Below are positions 1-8,190 of a stretch of 16,639 nt of DNA, one piece after another. The position numbers and the translations under genes are program-made. The notes under the pieces are model-generated. The model saw only the letters and a program-made list of their open reading frames with translations, made no database searches and had not been told where the DNA came from. Where the stretch lies: contig JAJYOO010000018.1 in assembly GCA_021796155.1 (NCBI GenBank), forward strand, positions 1-16,639. The letters are read 5' to 3'. The stretch is from Chloroflexota bacterium (GTDB taxonomy: Bacteria > Chloroflexota > Anaerolineae > Anaerolineales > Villigracilaceae). Position 1 is the first letter of the stretch. Every line of letters starts with the position of its first letter.

Positions 1-9
1 GTGCCAGTC

Positions 10-15
10 TATAAT
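10..15 (+). promoter_or_regulatory. Possible -10 box upstream of the DeoR gene
   Basis: A perfect TATAAT hexamer lies close to the left edge. Its -35 partner would fall outside the window, so the promoter cannot be confirmed. If used, transcription would start near base 22 and leave a leader of almost 190 bases before the ATG at 210. I saw no cobalamin riboswitch, terminator or other recognisable RNA element in bases 1-209. Confidence 0.25.
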
Positions 16-209
16 GGGTATTCGCTTTTCTGTTTTTAAAGTTCTGTTCGATCACACATTCTTTCCGTTCTATTCGGCTACTCTAAAGTCAAGAGATTAA
101 TGTGAATAATTATAATGAAAAAAACAAAAACTTGCAAATTTCTTCAGATTCTCATATAATACACGACCAAAACATTCAAAATCCTTCATTTGAGGAAGTA
201 TCAATTCCA

Positions 210-1007
210 ATGAGCAAACCTCTCATCCCAGCTCAGAGGCGAGAACGAATTCAGGAATATTTAACGATCCATCAAGTTGCCCGAATGGTTGACTTATGTA
301 ATATGCTGGATGCTTCGGAAGCTACGGTGCGTCGGGATTTGGAGTGGCTTGAGAAAAAAGGAATTTTGGAGCGGACGCATGGGGGAGCAACGCTTAATCA
401 GCGCATGGCATTTGAACCGGAATACATTCAACGCGTTCAAAGTTTTCCAGAAGAAAAGAAGATGATCGGCGAACTGGCAGCTACGTTGATCGAAGATGGG
501 GACATCGTTTTTGTCAACAGTGGTACTACTACGAATCAGGTGATCCGCAATATACAGAATAATCCAAGCATTTCGATCTTTACCAATAATCTAAACGCGG
601 CTCTTGAGGTTGGTGACGCGGGCTTCCATCATTATTTGATCGGCGGCGAATTTCAGCCGCGCTCCAATTCGGTGGCCGGACGTTTTGCAATCGAAAACCT
701 GAAACAAGTTTATGCGGATAAAGCTATCATCGGCGTGGATGGCGTCAGCATAAAGCGCGGCTGTACTGTCCCGACCAATGCAGAAGCGGAAGTTGTCCGG
801 CAGATGATTGAGCGGACCAATGGCCAGGTAATCATCGTTGCTGATCACAGCAAATGGGGCGTCGTTTCTAATTTTCAGGTTGCGACCATTGATGAGATTG
901 ACAAATTTGTAACCGATGGGCAAATTGACGCGTCAGCTATGGAAGACCTTGCACCTCATTCGGTCGAGGTTTTGATAGCAAATGGTCAAATAGCACAAGC
1001 AGAATGA
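210..1007 (+). CDS. DeoR-family transcriptional regulator
   Basis: This is a 265-residue DNA-binding regulator of the DeoR family, whose members usually repress catabolic operons and respond to phosphorylated sugars. The N-terminal winged helix-turn-helix spans about residues 8-60, including the typical PAQRRERIQEYL start, the SEATVRRDL recognition helix and the ERTHGGA signature. The DeoRC sensor domain follows, with a phosphate-loop-like NSGTTT at 103-108. I chose the ATG at 210 because the domain begins there, which gives the usual family length, and a TGAGGAAG stretch lies at 191-198, although its spacing is long. A GTG at 102 would add 36 polar, Asn-rich residues with no family counterpart and cannot be excluded. 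It is the first gene of the same-strand cluster and probably regulates it. The ligand is unknown. Confidence 0.88.
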   Translation: MSKPLIPAQRRERIQEYLTIHQVARMVDLCNMLDASEATVRRDLEWLEKKGILERTHGGATLNQRMAFEPEYIQRVQSFPEEKKMIGELAATLIEDGDIVFVNSGTTTNQVIRNIQNNPSISIFTNNLNAALEVGDAGFHHYLIGGEFQPRSNSVAGRFAIENLKQVYADKAIIGVDGVSIKRGCTVPTNAEAEVVRQMIERTNGQVIIVADHSKWGVVSNFQVATIDEIDKFVTDGQIDASAMEDLAPHSVEVLIANGQIAQAE

Positions 1008-1087
1008 AATTATGAAGAACTCGGCCAAAGCGAACAAGCTTGGTCGAAAGACGTTCAAATATTATCGAAAGGCAGAATAGATTATTC

Positions 1088-3517
1088 ATGAAGGATCAGG
1101 CAAAGATCGTGGTTATAGGAGGGGGTATTGTTGGAGCTCAAATCGCATATCATCTCGCGAAGTTCGGGGAAAAGGATGTGGTGCTTGTAGAAAAAGGTGA
1201 AATCGCCAGTGGAGAGTCGTCTCACGCGGCAGGCTTGGTGACTCAATTTGCAACATCACAGACGATGTTGAAGTTCCGTATGTACAGCATCGAGTTATAC
1301 AGCGAGTTGGGATTGTTCGACCACGTTGGTAGTCTGCGCGTTGCATCGACACGTGAGTCACTGAAAGATTTGGAACGAGGCGTTAGCCGCGCCAAGGCAT
1401 TGGGACTGGATTGCGAAGTCATCGGTCCTGATGAAGCGGTGAAGCACATGCCGCAAATCACGAACAAAGATTTATATGGCGCGATCTATTTGCCGCGCGA
1501 TGGGCAACTTGATCCGTATACCACGACGACCAGCATGGTCAAGTTCGCCAAAGATTTAGGCGTGACGGTTTATACCAACACGCGCGTGACCGGAATCAAA
1601 TTGTCAGCGAGGGGAGAGGTTGAAGAGGTCGTAACCGATAGGGGGGCGATTCGATGCGAGATCATCGTCAACGCGGCAGGTATGTGGGCGCCGCGCATTG
1701 CCGCGATGGCGGGTCTGCATTTCCCGACGACTCCAGTGGATCATCAACACATCGCATTGAAAGCAGTGCCCGGTCATGAATTTGATTCAAAGACACCATG
1801 CTTGCGCGACCCGGAAAATTTGGTTTATATGCGACAAGAACAAGGTGGACTCGTGATCGGTGGCTACGAACCGAATCCGTTAGCGCGTTGGATTGATGGC
1901 GCACCGTGGGAACATGGCAGCACAACGTTGCCTCCGGATATGGATCGCTTTGAACAATTACTTGAAGGCGCAATTCGACGTCTGCCATTTTTGGACCAAG
2001 CTGGAATCATTACATTGGTTTGTCATCCCGGTGCGTATTCGCCGGATTGCCAACCCATTCTCGGGCCGATGGCGGGTGTGCGCGGCATGTGGATGGCAGC
2101 AGGCTTTTCGCTCAATGGTTATGGCGGCGCAGGTGGCGTTGGTAAATTGATGGCGGAATGGATCATCGGCGGCGAGCCAACAATGGATGTTTATGCTTAT
2201 AAAGCGACGCGCTTTAGCAATTATTTCGATGATCCACAATATGCTTGTGAGCGGACGCGTGAGAGCGTGAAATATTATTATCGCTTGCGTTTCCCGAATG
2301 ATGAATTTGAATGGGCGCGCCCGCATCGTGTCAGCCCGGTATATCATCGCGAACTGGAAATGGGCGCGGTCTTCGGCGAGAAGTTTGGCTGGGAGCGCGT
2401 CAATTATTATGAACCCGGCAAACCGTCGCGCCGCATGGGCGAAGATCAGCGCAACTGGGGAGGCTGGGTCAAGCCGCCGTATTTTGATCGCATTGGAGTC
2501 GAACATCGTGCCACGCGCGAACGCGTCTGTCTTTATGATTTGACCCCGTTCAGTAAAATCGAAGTAACGGGTCCTGGTGCACTGCCATTATTGAATCGCG
2601 TCGCTGATAGCGAAATGGATAAGCCAATTGGTTCAGCAACATACTGCCAGTTCTGCAATGTCAATGGCGGCGTGGAAGCAGATGTGACCGTGACGCGTCT
2701 TGGCAAAGATCATTTCTGGGTTATCACAGGCGGAGCCTTCCTCGGCAACGATAAATCATGGCTTGAAATGCACGTAAATGAAAATGATGGTGATGTTACG
2801 ATTCGCGACATCAGCGAAGAATGGGCGTGTCTTCCGTTGTGGGGGCCATGTGCACGTGATGTTTTACAAAAATTGACAAGCGATGATGTTTCGAATGAAG
2901 CGCATCCGTATCTAATGACAAAGCAGATCACAATCAACGGAACGAAGGTGTACGCTCAACGTGTCAGTTATGCGGGTGAACTTGGCTGGGAACTTTACCT
3001 GCCATACAATCGCGCCACGATGGTCTGGGATATGTTGCTCGAGGCCGGCGAAGAATTTGGCATCGAGGTTGGCGGCTACAAAGTGTTGGATGCGTTGCGG
3101 CTTGAGAAAGGTTATCGTTACTACACCGCTGATGTTACGCAGCTTGAAACTCCCTATGAAGGTGGGCTTGGTTTCTGTGTTGATCTCAACAAGAAAGATT
3201 TCATTGGCAAAGCCGCACTTGCCAAACAGAAAGCCGAAGGCGTCAAGCGTAAACTTTGCACGTTGGTTGTAGATGGTAATGAGTTCACGCAAATTTATGG
3301 CGGTGAAGCGATTTACCATGAAGGCAAGGTATTGACTCGCATTCGCAGTGGCGGATACGGTTACACAGTAAAGAAGAATATTTTGTATGCATATTTGCCG
3401 ATTGAACTCGCGAAGGCCGGCAATCGCTTCGAGGCCGAATTGATCGAGGGACGCCGCACGGTGGAAGTAACTGCCACTGTGCTATTTGATCCGAAAGGCG
3501 AAAGACTGCGCGCATAA
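1088..3517 (+). CDS. FAD-dependent dimethylglycine/sarcosine dehydrogenase-like protein fused to GcvT
   Basis: This 809-residue protein has the layout of dimethylglycine and sarcosine dehydrogenases, which oxidise an N-methyl group and pass the formaldehyde-level carbon to tetrahydrofolate. An N-terminal DAO-type FAD domain (about 7-370) has the dinucleotide motif GGGIVG at 11-16. The SSHAAGL motif places His46 where dimethylglycine dehydrogenase attaches FAD covalently. A short linker domain (about 375-430) and a GcvT folate-binding domain (about 440-690) follow, with Asp532 in GGVEADVTVTRL, SYAGELGWELY, and a C-terminal barrel. I chose the ATG at 1088 because the FAD motif starts directly after it. 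The in-frame TTG at 1040 would add 16 unconserved residues. It lacks a signal peptide, so it should be cytoplasmic. Next to an MttB-like methyltransferase, dimethylglycine or sarcosine is a likely substrate, but another secondary or tertiary methylamine is possible. Confidence 0.88.
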   Translation: MKDQAKIVVIGGGIVGAQIAYHLAKFGEKDVVLVEKGEIASGESSHAAGLVTQFATSQTMLKFRMYSIELYSELGLFDHVGSLRVASTRESLKDLERGVSRAKALGLDCEVIGPDEAVKHMPQITNKDLYGAIYLPRDGQLDPYTTTTSMVKFAKDLGVTVYTNTRVTGIKLSARGEVEEVVTDRGAIRCEIIVNAAGMWAPRIAAMAGLHFPTTPVDHQHIALKAVPGHEFDSKTPCLRDPENLVYMRQEQGGLVIGGYEPNPLARWIDGAPWEHGSTTLPPDMDRFEQLLEGAIRRLPFLDQAGIITLVCHPGAYSPDCQPILGPMAGVRGMWMAAGFSLNGYGGAGGVGKLMAEWIIGGEPTMDVYAYKATRFSNYFDDPQYACERTRESVKYYYRLRFPNDEFEWARPHRVSPVYHRELEMGAVFGEKFGWERVNYYEPGKPSRRMGEDQRNWGGWVKPPYFDRIGVEHRATRERVCLYDLTPFSKIEVTGPGALPLLNRVADSEMDKPIGSATYCQFCNVNGGVEADVTVTRLGKDHFWVITGGAFLGNDKSWLEMHVNENDGDVTIRDISEEWACLPLWGPCARDVLQKLTSDDVSNEAHPYLMTKQITINGTKVYAQRVSYAGELGWELYLPYNRATMVWDMLLEAGEEFGIEVGGYKVLDALRLEKGYRYYTADVTQLETPYEGGLGFCVDLNKKDFIGKAALAKQKAEGVKRKLCTLVVDGNEFTQIYGGEAIYHEGKVLTRIRSGGYGYTVKKNILYAYLPIELAKAGNRFEAELIEGRRTVEVTATVLFDPKGERLRA

Positions 3518-3571
3518 ATGCGCCGACATGTTGAAGCTAATTCATCCCAATCTTACTAGGTGCTGAATCCC

Positions 3572-4528
3572 ATGACACATCCCGAATATGTTGGCTTTGG
3601 AATGCTTACACCGGTCGCCATTTTGGTTGTGGAGGCGCTGCCGGATCACAACACCGGCGCGCTGATTCACGAGATCAGCGAATTCGTCTTTGACGATGCC
3701 GCTATTGTTGCTTGCCTCTTGCGACAATGGGAGGTCCCAACAGGCATGATTGGAACCGCGGTTGGCAACGACGCGCGTGGACGCGCGTTGGCGGAGCAAT
3801 TACAGGATTGGGATGTTCAAGGTGAAGTCCGACTGCACGACGATATCATCACGCCGCTTGAAGTGGATGTCTCCGACCGAACCGGGGCGCGCACCTATTT
3901 TTGGAAACGCGAGCCGCGTGTTTTGAATACCCTCGACACCGCGGATTTGTCCATGCTGAATGGTGCGCGCATCATGTATGTAGATTGGTATGATGGAGAC
4001 CACATTGTGCGAGCCATGGATGAAGCTGCGCGTTTGAATATCCCCGTGTACCTAAATATTGAGTACGCTCATGCGGACCCGGATTTGTTGACTCGATACG
4101 CGGGTCGCGCCGCGTTATGTCAGGCGGTCACAGACGCGGCGCAATTGGACGGACCGGACCCACTGGAAGTCGCGCGGAAGTTGCGCGAGGCTGGAGTCAA
4201 AACGGCATTAGTGACTTTGGCCGGAGAAGGAAGCTTGGTTCTTCACGGCGATGAAATCTTACGTGTCCAGGCTCCGCGTGTAAACGCGGTTGACGGTTGT
4301 GGTGCGGGGGCGACTTATTCGGCGGGTTTTATTTATGGTTGGCTACATGGTTGGAAGATCGAAGAATCGGTGCGATTCGCGACCGCCGCCGCGTCGCTCA
4401 AGGTCACTCGCGCTGGTTTGCAAATGTTCCCGGTTGAAGAAATCATGAAAACGGCTTACGGCCTTGATGTAAAATCGTCTATCTTGTCAACGGAGAGAGA
4501 GTCACTTGCCAATCGTTCACGCAAGTGA
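3572..4528 (+). CDS. Divergent PfkB/ribokinase-family protein, catalytic Asp missing
   Basis: This 318-residue protein resembles PfkB-family carbohydrate kinases over its whole length. The C-terminal half shows the family pattern: a VTLAGEGSLV strand-turn like the VTLG.G segment, then AVDGCGAGATYSAGFIYGW, which aligns with the ATP-site signature D-T-x-G-A-G-D. The catalytic-base position is Ala247 (codon GCG at 4310-4312) rather than Asp. The N-terminal glycine pair that binds sugar in ribokinases is also not visible; FDDAAIVACLLRQW stands in its place. The ATG at 3572 is preceded by AGGTG at 3558-3562 with normal spacing; a GTG at 3560 is the alternative. It sits 54 bases after the FAD-GcvT gene. 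It may be a kinase with altered chemistry, a non-catalytic binding protein or a decayed enzyme. The substrate cannot be predicted. Confidence 0.78.
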   Translation: MTHPEYVGFGMLTPVAILVVEALPDHNTGALIHEISEFVFDDAAIVACLLRQWEVPTGMIGTAVGNDARGRALAEQLQDWDVQGEVRLHDDIITPLEVDVSDRTGARTYFWKREPRVLNTLDTADLSMLNGARIMYVDWYDGDHIVRAMDEAARLNIPVYLNIEYAHADPDLLTRYAGRAALCQAVTDAAQLDGPDPLEVARKLREAGVKTALVTLAGEGSLVLHGDEILRVQAPRVNAVDGCGAGATYSAGFIYGWLHGWKIEESVRFATAAASLKVTRAGLQMFPVEEIMKTAYGLDVKSSILSTERESLANRSRK

Positions 4529-4591
4529 TGAATTCAATTTGAAACGAATCATCCAGATACAATTTCATCTTGTTTCTTTATAGGAGTTTTG

Positions 4592-5245
4592 ATGAGCGAA
4601 GAACTAAAGAAGAAAATGGCGCAGAGCATCATTGATGGAGATGTAGATACTGCGGTAGCTCTTGCCAAGGAATCTATTGCGATTGGCATGGAGCCCATGG
4701 ATGCCATCTCGAATGGATTTGTAGTTGGCGTCAATGAAGTGGGTGACGCGTTCGGACGCGGTGAAATGTTCCTGCCAGAGTTGGTGATGGCAGGTGAAGC
4801 AATGAAAGCTGCGGTTGCCACGCTGGATCCTGAACTGCGAAAGCGCGGTACCGAACGCAGAAAACTGGGAAAGGTTGTAATCGCGACGGTTGAGGGTGAT
4901 ATTCATGAAATTGGAAAAACGCTGGTGACCATCATGATGAGCTCTTCTGGTTTTGAAGTTTTTGATCTGGGTGTGGATTGCCCCGCGGAAAAAATTATCG
5001 GCAAGGCGCTCGAAGTCAATGCAGATATTATTGCAATGAGCGCGTTACTGACAACAACGATGATTCGTCAAAAAGAAGTGATTGATGAGTTGGAGAAGGA
5101 AGGCTTGCGCGGTAAGTTTAAAGTGATGGTCGGCGGCGCGCCGATCACGCGCGATTGGGTCAAATACATCGGCGCAGATGGTTATTCCGAAGACGCGGTA
5201 GGCGCAGTACAAGTGGCCAAACAGCTTGTTGGAGTCGTTGATTGA
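4592..5245 (+). CDS. Corrinoid (cobalamin-binding) methyl carrier protein, MtbC/MtgC type
   Basis: This 217-residue protein is a cytoplasmic methyl carrier for corrinoid-dependent methyltransferases. Residues 1-90 form the helical methionine-synthase cap domain, including FLPELVMAGEAM. Residues 92-217 form the B12-binding Rossmann fold, with the base-off motif D103-I-H105-E-I-G108, where His105 would ligate cobalt, then S150-A-L152 and G181-G182. Length and order match the MtbC, MttC and MtgC carriers. The ATG at 4592 has a strong TAGGAG at 4581-4586, five bases upstream. Its stop codon overlaps the next start as TGATG, so it is probably translationally coupled to the RACo gene. It should cycle between Co(I) and methyl-Co(III), charged by the MttB-like protein at 8191 and discharged by the homocysteine methyltransferase at 7266. 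Confidence 0.95.
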   Translation: MSEELKKKMAQSIIDGDVDTAVALAKESIAIGMEPMDAISNGFVVGVNEVGDAFGRGEMFLPELVMAGEAMKAAVATLDPELRKRGTERRKLGKVVIATVEGDIHEIGKTLVTIMMSSSGFEVFDLGVDCPAEKIIGKALEVNADIIAMSALLTTTMIRQKEVIDELEKEGLRGKFKVMVGGAPITRDWVKYIGADGYSEDAVGAVQVAKQLVGVVD

Positions 5246-7269
5246 TGGCCGACAAACCAACTGTCATCCTCCAACCATCAGGGCGGCGCGGGGAATCAGC
5301 GGACTGGAAAAATCTGCGTGCGATCGCGCGCGAGTTGGGAGTGGATATCGAATCAATCTGCGCGGAAAACGCCACATGTGGCAAATGTAAAGTCGTTGTC
5401 GAAGAGGGGACATTCGAGCGATACGGCATTACATCCAAACGTGAAAACCTGAGTCCAGTCTCGCCGGAGGAAGCAGAGTTTTTCCGTCGCCGTCCAAAAA
5501 TGATGGCCGCGCATAATTGGGAAGTCGGACAAGTCCGATTGGCATGTCAAGCACGAGTGCGCGGTGATGTGCTGATCAGTGTCCCTGAAGAAAGCCAGGT
5601 GAACAAACAGGTTGTCCGCAAAACCGCGACGCAGCGCGCGTTCGAGATCAAGCCGTCGATTCGAAAATATTTGGTTGAGCTGATGCCGCCTACCATCTCG
5701 AATCCGAAAGCGGATTGGGAACGCCTGCAAAATGGAATTGCAACCTCAATGGGCTTGGTCCGATCTGGTGAAACGAATCTTCCGAAAGCAAAAGACTTGG
5801 CAATTGATTACGAATGCCTGCGGACTCTTTCGACGACTTTGCGCGAAGCGAAATGGCGCGTGACTGTTTCGGTCTGGCAGGATAGGGAAGTGGTGCGCGT
5901 CGAACCCGGATATGTCGAGGGCCTTTACGGCGCCGCTGTGGATATCGGCTCGACCACCATTGCACTTTATTTGTGCGATCTCGAAGGCGGTGAGATTCTC
6001 GCTGCAGAATCGGAGATGAATCCGCAGATCGTTTATGGCGAAGACGTGATGTCGCGCATTCAATATACCATCGTGAATGAAGATGGACTGCAAAAATTAC
6101 ATGACGCGGTCATCGGTGCATTGAATAAATTATTACAACAGGCGGCAAAGTCAGCAAACATTTCCGCAAATGATATTCTCGAAATGGTCATCGCGGGCAA
6201 CACAACGATGCATCATCTGTTTTTGAATCTACCAACAAAGCAATTGGGACTGGCGCCGTATGTTCCTGCAATCAATCATGATGTGGATATCAAAGCGCGT
6301 GAACTTGGCTTGAAAATCAATCGTGCCGCGAACATTCATGTGCTTCCAACCATTTCCGGTTTTATCGGTGCAGATACGGCTGCGGTGTTGCTTGCTGAAG
6401 AACCGCATAAGCAGGAAGAGAACTGGCTCATCATTGATATTGGCACGAACGCTGAACTGGTGCTTGGCAATAAGGATAAGTTGATTTGCACATCCACGCC
6501 GACCGGCCCTGCGCTGGAAGGTGCGCACGTTGAATATGGAATGCGCGCTGCACCGGGCGCCATTGAACGTGTCGAGATTGATGAAAAGACTCTCGAACCG
6601 CGCTATAAAATCATCGGCGAAGAGAATTGGAATGTTGGCAAAGCCAAAGGCATTTGCGGCTCAGCCATTATTGACGCGGTGGCGGAATTATTCCGCGTTG
6701 GAATCGTGGACGCGCGCGGAAGATTTATCAGCGAAAGTCCATCGAATCGAATCCGCAAGGGCGAGGCTGGAATGGAATATGTCATCGCGTGGGCGGACGA
6801 AACCACTATCCAGCGCGAGATTCCCATCACACAACAGGATGTACGCCAGATACAGCTTGCGAAAGGTGCGTTGTTTGTTGCGGCGCGTACCTTGTTAAAT
6901 CAATTCAATCTCCAAACGCCTGATAAAATCCTGTTAGCGGGTGGCTTTGGGACGTATCTCGACAAAACAAAAGCCATGTTGATCGGAATGATTCCAGATT
7001 GTCCGCTGGAAAATGTTTACGTCGTTGGTAATTCTGCCGGAGACGGCGCACGCATCGCATTGCTGAATTGGGAACGCCGTGAAGAGGCTGCGAAAGTTGC
7101 GGCACGCGTGAATCGCTACGAGCTTCCGGCTGATCCGAATTTCCAGCAACAGTTCATGTTAGCGATGAACTTTCCGCACATGAGCGAACCATTCACGCAT
7201 ATCGCGCATTTGATTCCGAATCGTAAAGTTGATCCATTAGCTGAAAAGTTTTCGGGAGGAAAACAATGA
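5245..7269 (+). CDS. RACo-type reductive activator of corrinoid proteins
   Basis: This 674-residue protein belongs to the RACo family (2Fe-2S domain plus ASKHA/DUF4445 domain), which uses ATP to restore inactive Co(II) corrinoid proteins to Co(I). The N-terminal ferredoxin-like domain has C39-x5-C45-x2-C48 and a fourth Cys at 101, the ligand spacing expected for a plant-type 2Fe-2S cluster. The actin-like ATPase part has DIGSTT at 233-238, GNTTMHHL at 318-325, DIGTNAEL at 398-405 and LAGGFG at 564-569. Length is normal for the family. Its ATG overlaps the carrier gene stop by one base and its own stop overlaps the next ATG by four bases (ATGA). These overlaps tie it to the carrier and methyltransferase. 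The activator is known to act on methyl-transfer corrinoid proteins of acetogens and methylotrophs; the target here is inferred from position. Confidence 0.95.
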   Translation: MADKPTVILQPSGRRGESADWKNLRAIARELGVDIESICAENATCGKCKVVVEEGTFERYGITSKRENLSPVSPEEAEFFRRRPKMMAAHNWEVGQVRLACQARVRGDVLISVPEESQVNKQVVRKTATQRAFEIKPSIRKYLVELMPPTISNPKADWERLQNGIATSMGLVRSGETNLPKAKDLAIDYECLRTLSTTLREAKWRVTVSVWQDREVVRVEPGYVEGLYGAAVDIGSTTIALYLCDLEGGEILAAESEMNPQIVYGEDVMSRIQYTIVNEDGLQKLHDAVIGALNKLLQQAAKSANISANDILEMVIAGNTTMHHLFLNLPTKQLGLAPYVPAINHDVDIKARELGLKINRAANIHVLPTISGFIGADTAAVLLAEEPHKQEENWLIIDIGTNAELVLGNKDKLICTSTPTGPALEGAHVEYGMRAAPGAIERVEIDEKTLEPRYKIIGEENWNVGKAKGICGSAIIDAVAELFRVGIVDARGRFISESPSNRIRKGEAGMEYVIAWADETTIQREIPITQQDVRQIQLAKGALFVAARTLLNQFNLQTPDKILLAGGFGTYLDKTKAMLIGMIPDCPLENVYVVGNSAGDGARIALLNWERREEAAKVAARVNRYELPADPNFQQQFMLAMNFPHMSEPFTHIAHLIPNRKVDPLAEKFSGGKQ

Positions 7270-8144
7270 ACAAGTTCATTGAACGATTGAAGTCTGGGGA
7301 GGTGTTGGTCGCGGATGGCGCGACTGGAACAAATCTTCAGAAGGTCGGTTTGGTCGGAGGCATCCACACCGAAGATTGGGTCTTCGATGAGCCGAAGAAA
7401 ATTCTCGATCTCGAGAAAGCATTTGTCGCCGCGGGATCGGACATCATCCTGACGTGCACGTTTGGCGGGACACGCCCGCGTATGCAAGGCGCCAAACATG
7501 GCGACCAGGTTTATGAGATCAACAAGCGCGCTGTGGAATTAGCGCGTGAGGCCGCTTCCGCGCGGGACGATGTGCTGGTCGCCGGTTCGATGGGGCCGAT
7601 CGGCAAATTGTTGAAGCCTTATGGTCCGCTCACGCCCGAAGAAGCGCGCGATGCGTTTGCTGAACAGGCTAAAGCTTTGGCGGAAGGCGGAGTTGACTTT
7701 TTGATCTTCGAGACACATTTTGCATTGAACGAAGTAGATGCTGGTTTGGAAGGTGCGCGTTCCGTTACCGATTTACCGATTGTTGTTTCATTTAGTTATG
7801 ATCGCGGCACGCGTACCATGATGGGTGTTAAGCCGACAGATGTAATAAAGAAATATGAACCGTTGGGCGTGACGATGGTCGGTGCGAATTGTGGCACAAC
7901 ACTTGAGAATATGGAAACCATCCTGACAGAATACGGCTCCGTCGACCCGGGCTTTCCGCTGTGGGCCAAGCCCAACGCAGGTATCCCGCGATTTTCAGAA
8001 GGAGAAACCATCTATGATGTGACTCCTGAACAGATGGCGGACTTTGCAAAGAAATATGTCGGCTTGGGCGCGTACGTTGTTGGTGGATGTTGTGGCTCGA
8101 CGCCCGAACATGTCGCCGCGATTGCAAAAGCAGTAAAGAATTAA
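7266..8144 (+). CDS. Homocysteine S-methyltransferase-domain protein
   Basis: This 292-residue protein is a single homocysteine S-methyltransferase domain, like the N-terminal module of B12-dependent methionine synthase MetH and like betaine-homocysteine methyltransferase. It has the starting motif VADGATGTNLQ (15-25), the early strand ILTCTFGGTR (61-70), and the zinc-thiolate ligands Cys209 (GANCG) and Cys275/Cys276 (GGCCG). It carries no folate, cobalamin or activation domain of MetH; separate neighbouring genes supply corrinoid and reactivation functions. The ATG at 7266 has a strong GGGAGGA at 7254-7260. It most likely transfers methyl from the corrinoid carrier to homocysteine, giving methionine. 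Direct betaine-homocysteine transfer, or use of another thiol acceptor, is possible. The fold and zinc site are clear; the donor is inference. Confidence 0.92.
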   Translation: MNKFIERLKSGEVLVADGATGTNLQKVGLVGGIHTEDWVFDEPKKILDLEKAFVAAGSDIILTCTFGGTRPRMQGAKHGDQVYEINKRAVELAREAASARDDVLVAGSMGPIGKLLKPYGPLTPEEARDAFAEQAKALAEGGVDFLIFETHFALNEVDAGLEGARSVTDLPIVVSFSYDRGTRTMMGVKPTDVIKKYEPLGVTMVGANCGTTLENMETILTEYGSVDPGFPLWAKPNAGIPRFSEGETIYDVTPEQMADFAKKYVGLGAYVVGGCCGSTPEHVAAIAKAVKN

Positions 8145-8190
8145 CAAACCGGATTGTATTAATTGGTGTTCAAAGTATCAGGAGATTAGA

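Noticed and set aside
1..209. Possible cobalamin riboswitch ahead of the corrinoid operon
   Set aside because: I looked for the conserved B12-box and a paired terminator or sequestrator here and at 4529-4591 and saw neither.
102..209. GTG start at 102 for the DeoR-family gene
   Set aside because: It adds 36 polar Asn-rich residues with no family counterpart. The ATG at 210 begins where the helix-turn-helix domain does, although the alternative cannot be fully excluded.
1958..2506. Open frame of 182 codons on the - strand inside the FAD-GcvT gene
   Set aside because: It lies wholly opposite a well-supported gene, shows no recognisable domain and follows from the codon bias of the + strand gene.
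3510..3523. GCGCAT-AA-ATGCGC inverted repeat across the stop codon of the FAD-GcvT gene
   Set aside because: The loop is only two bases, the stem is six and no T-run follows, so it is not a credible terminator.
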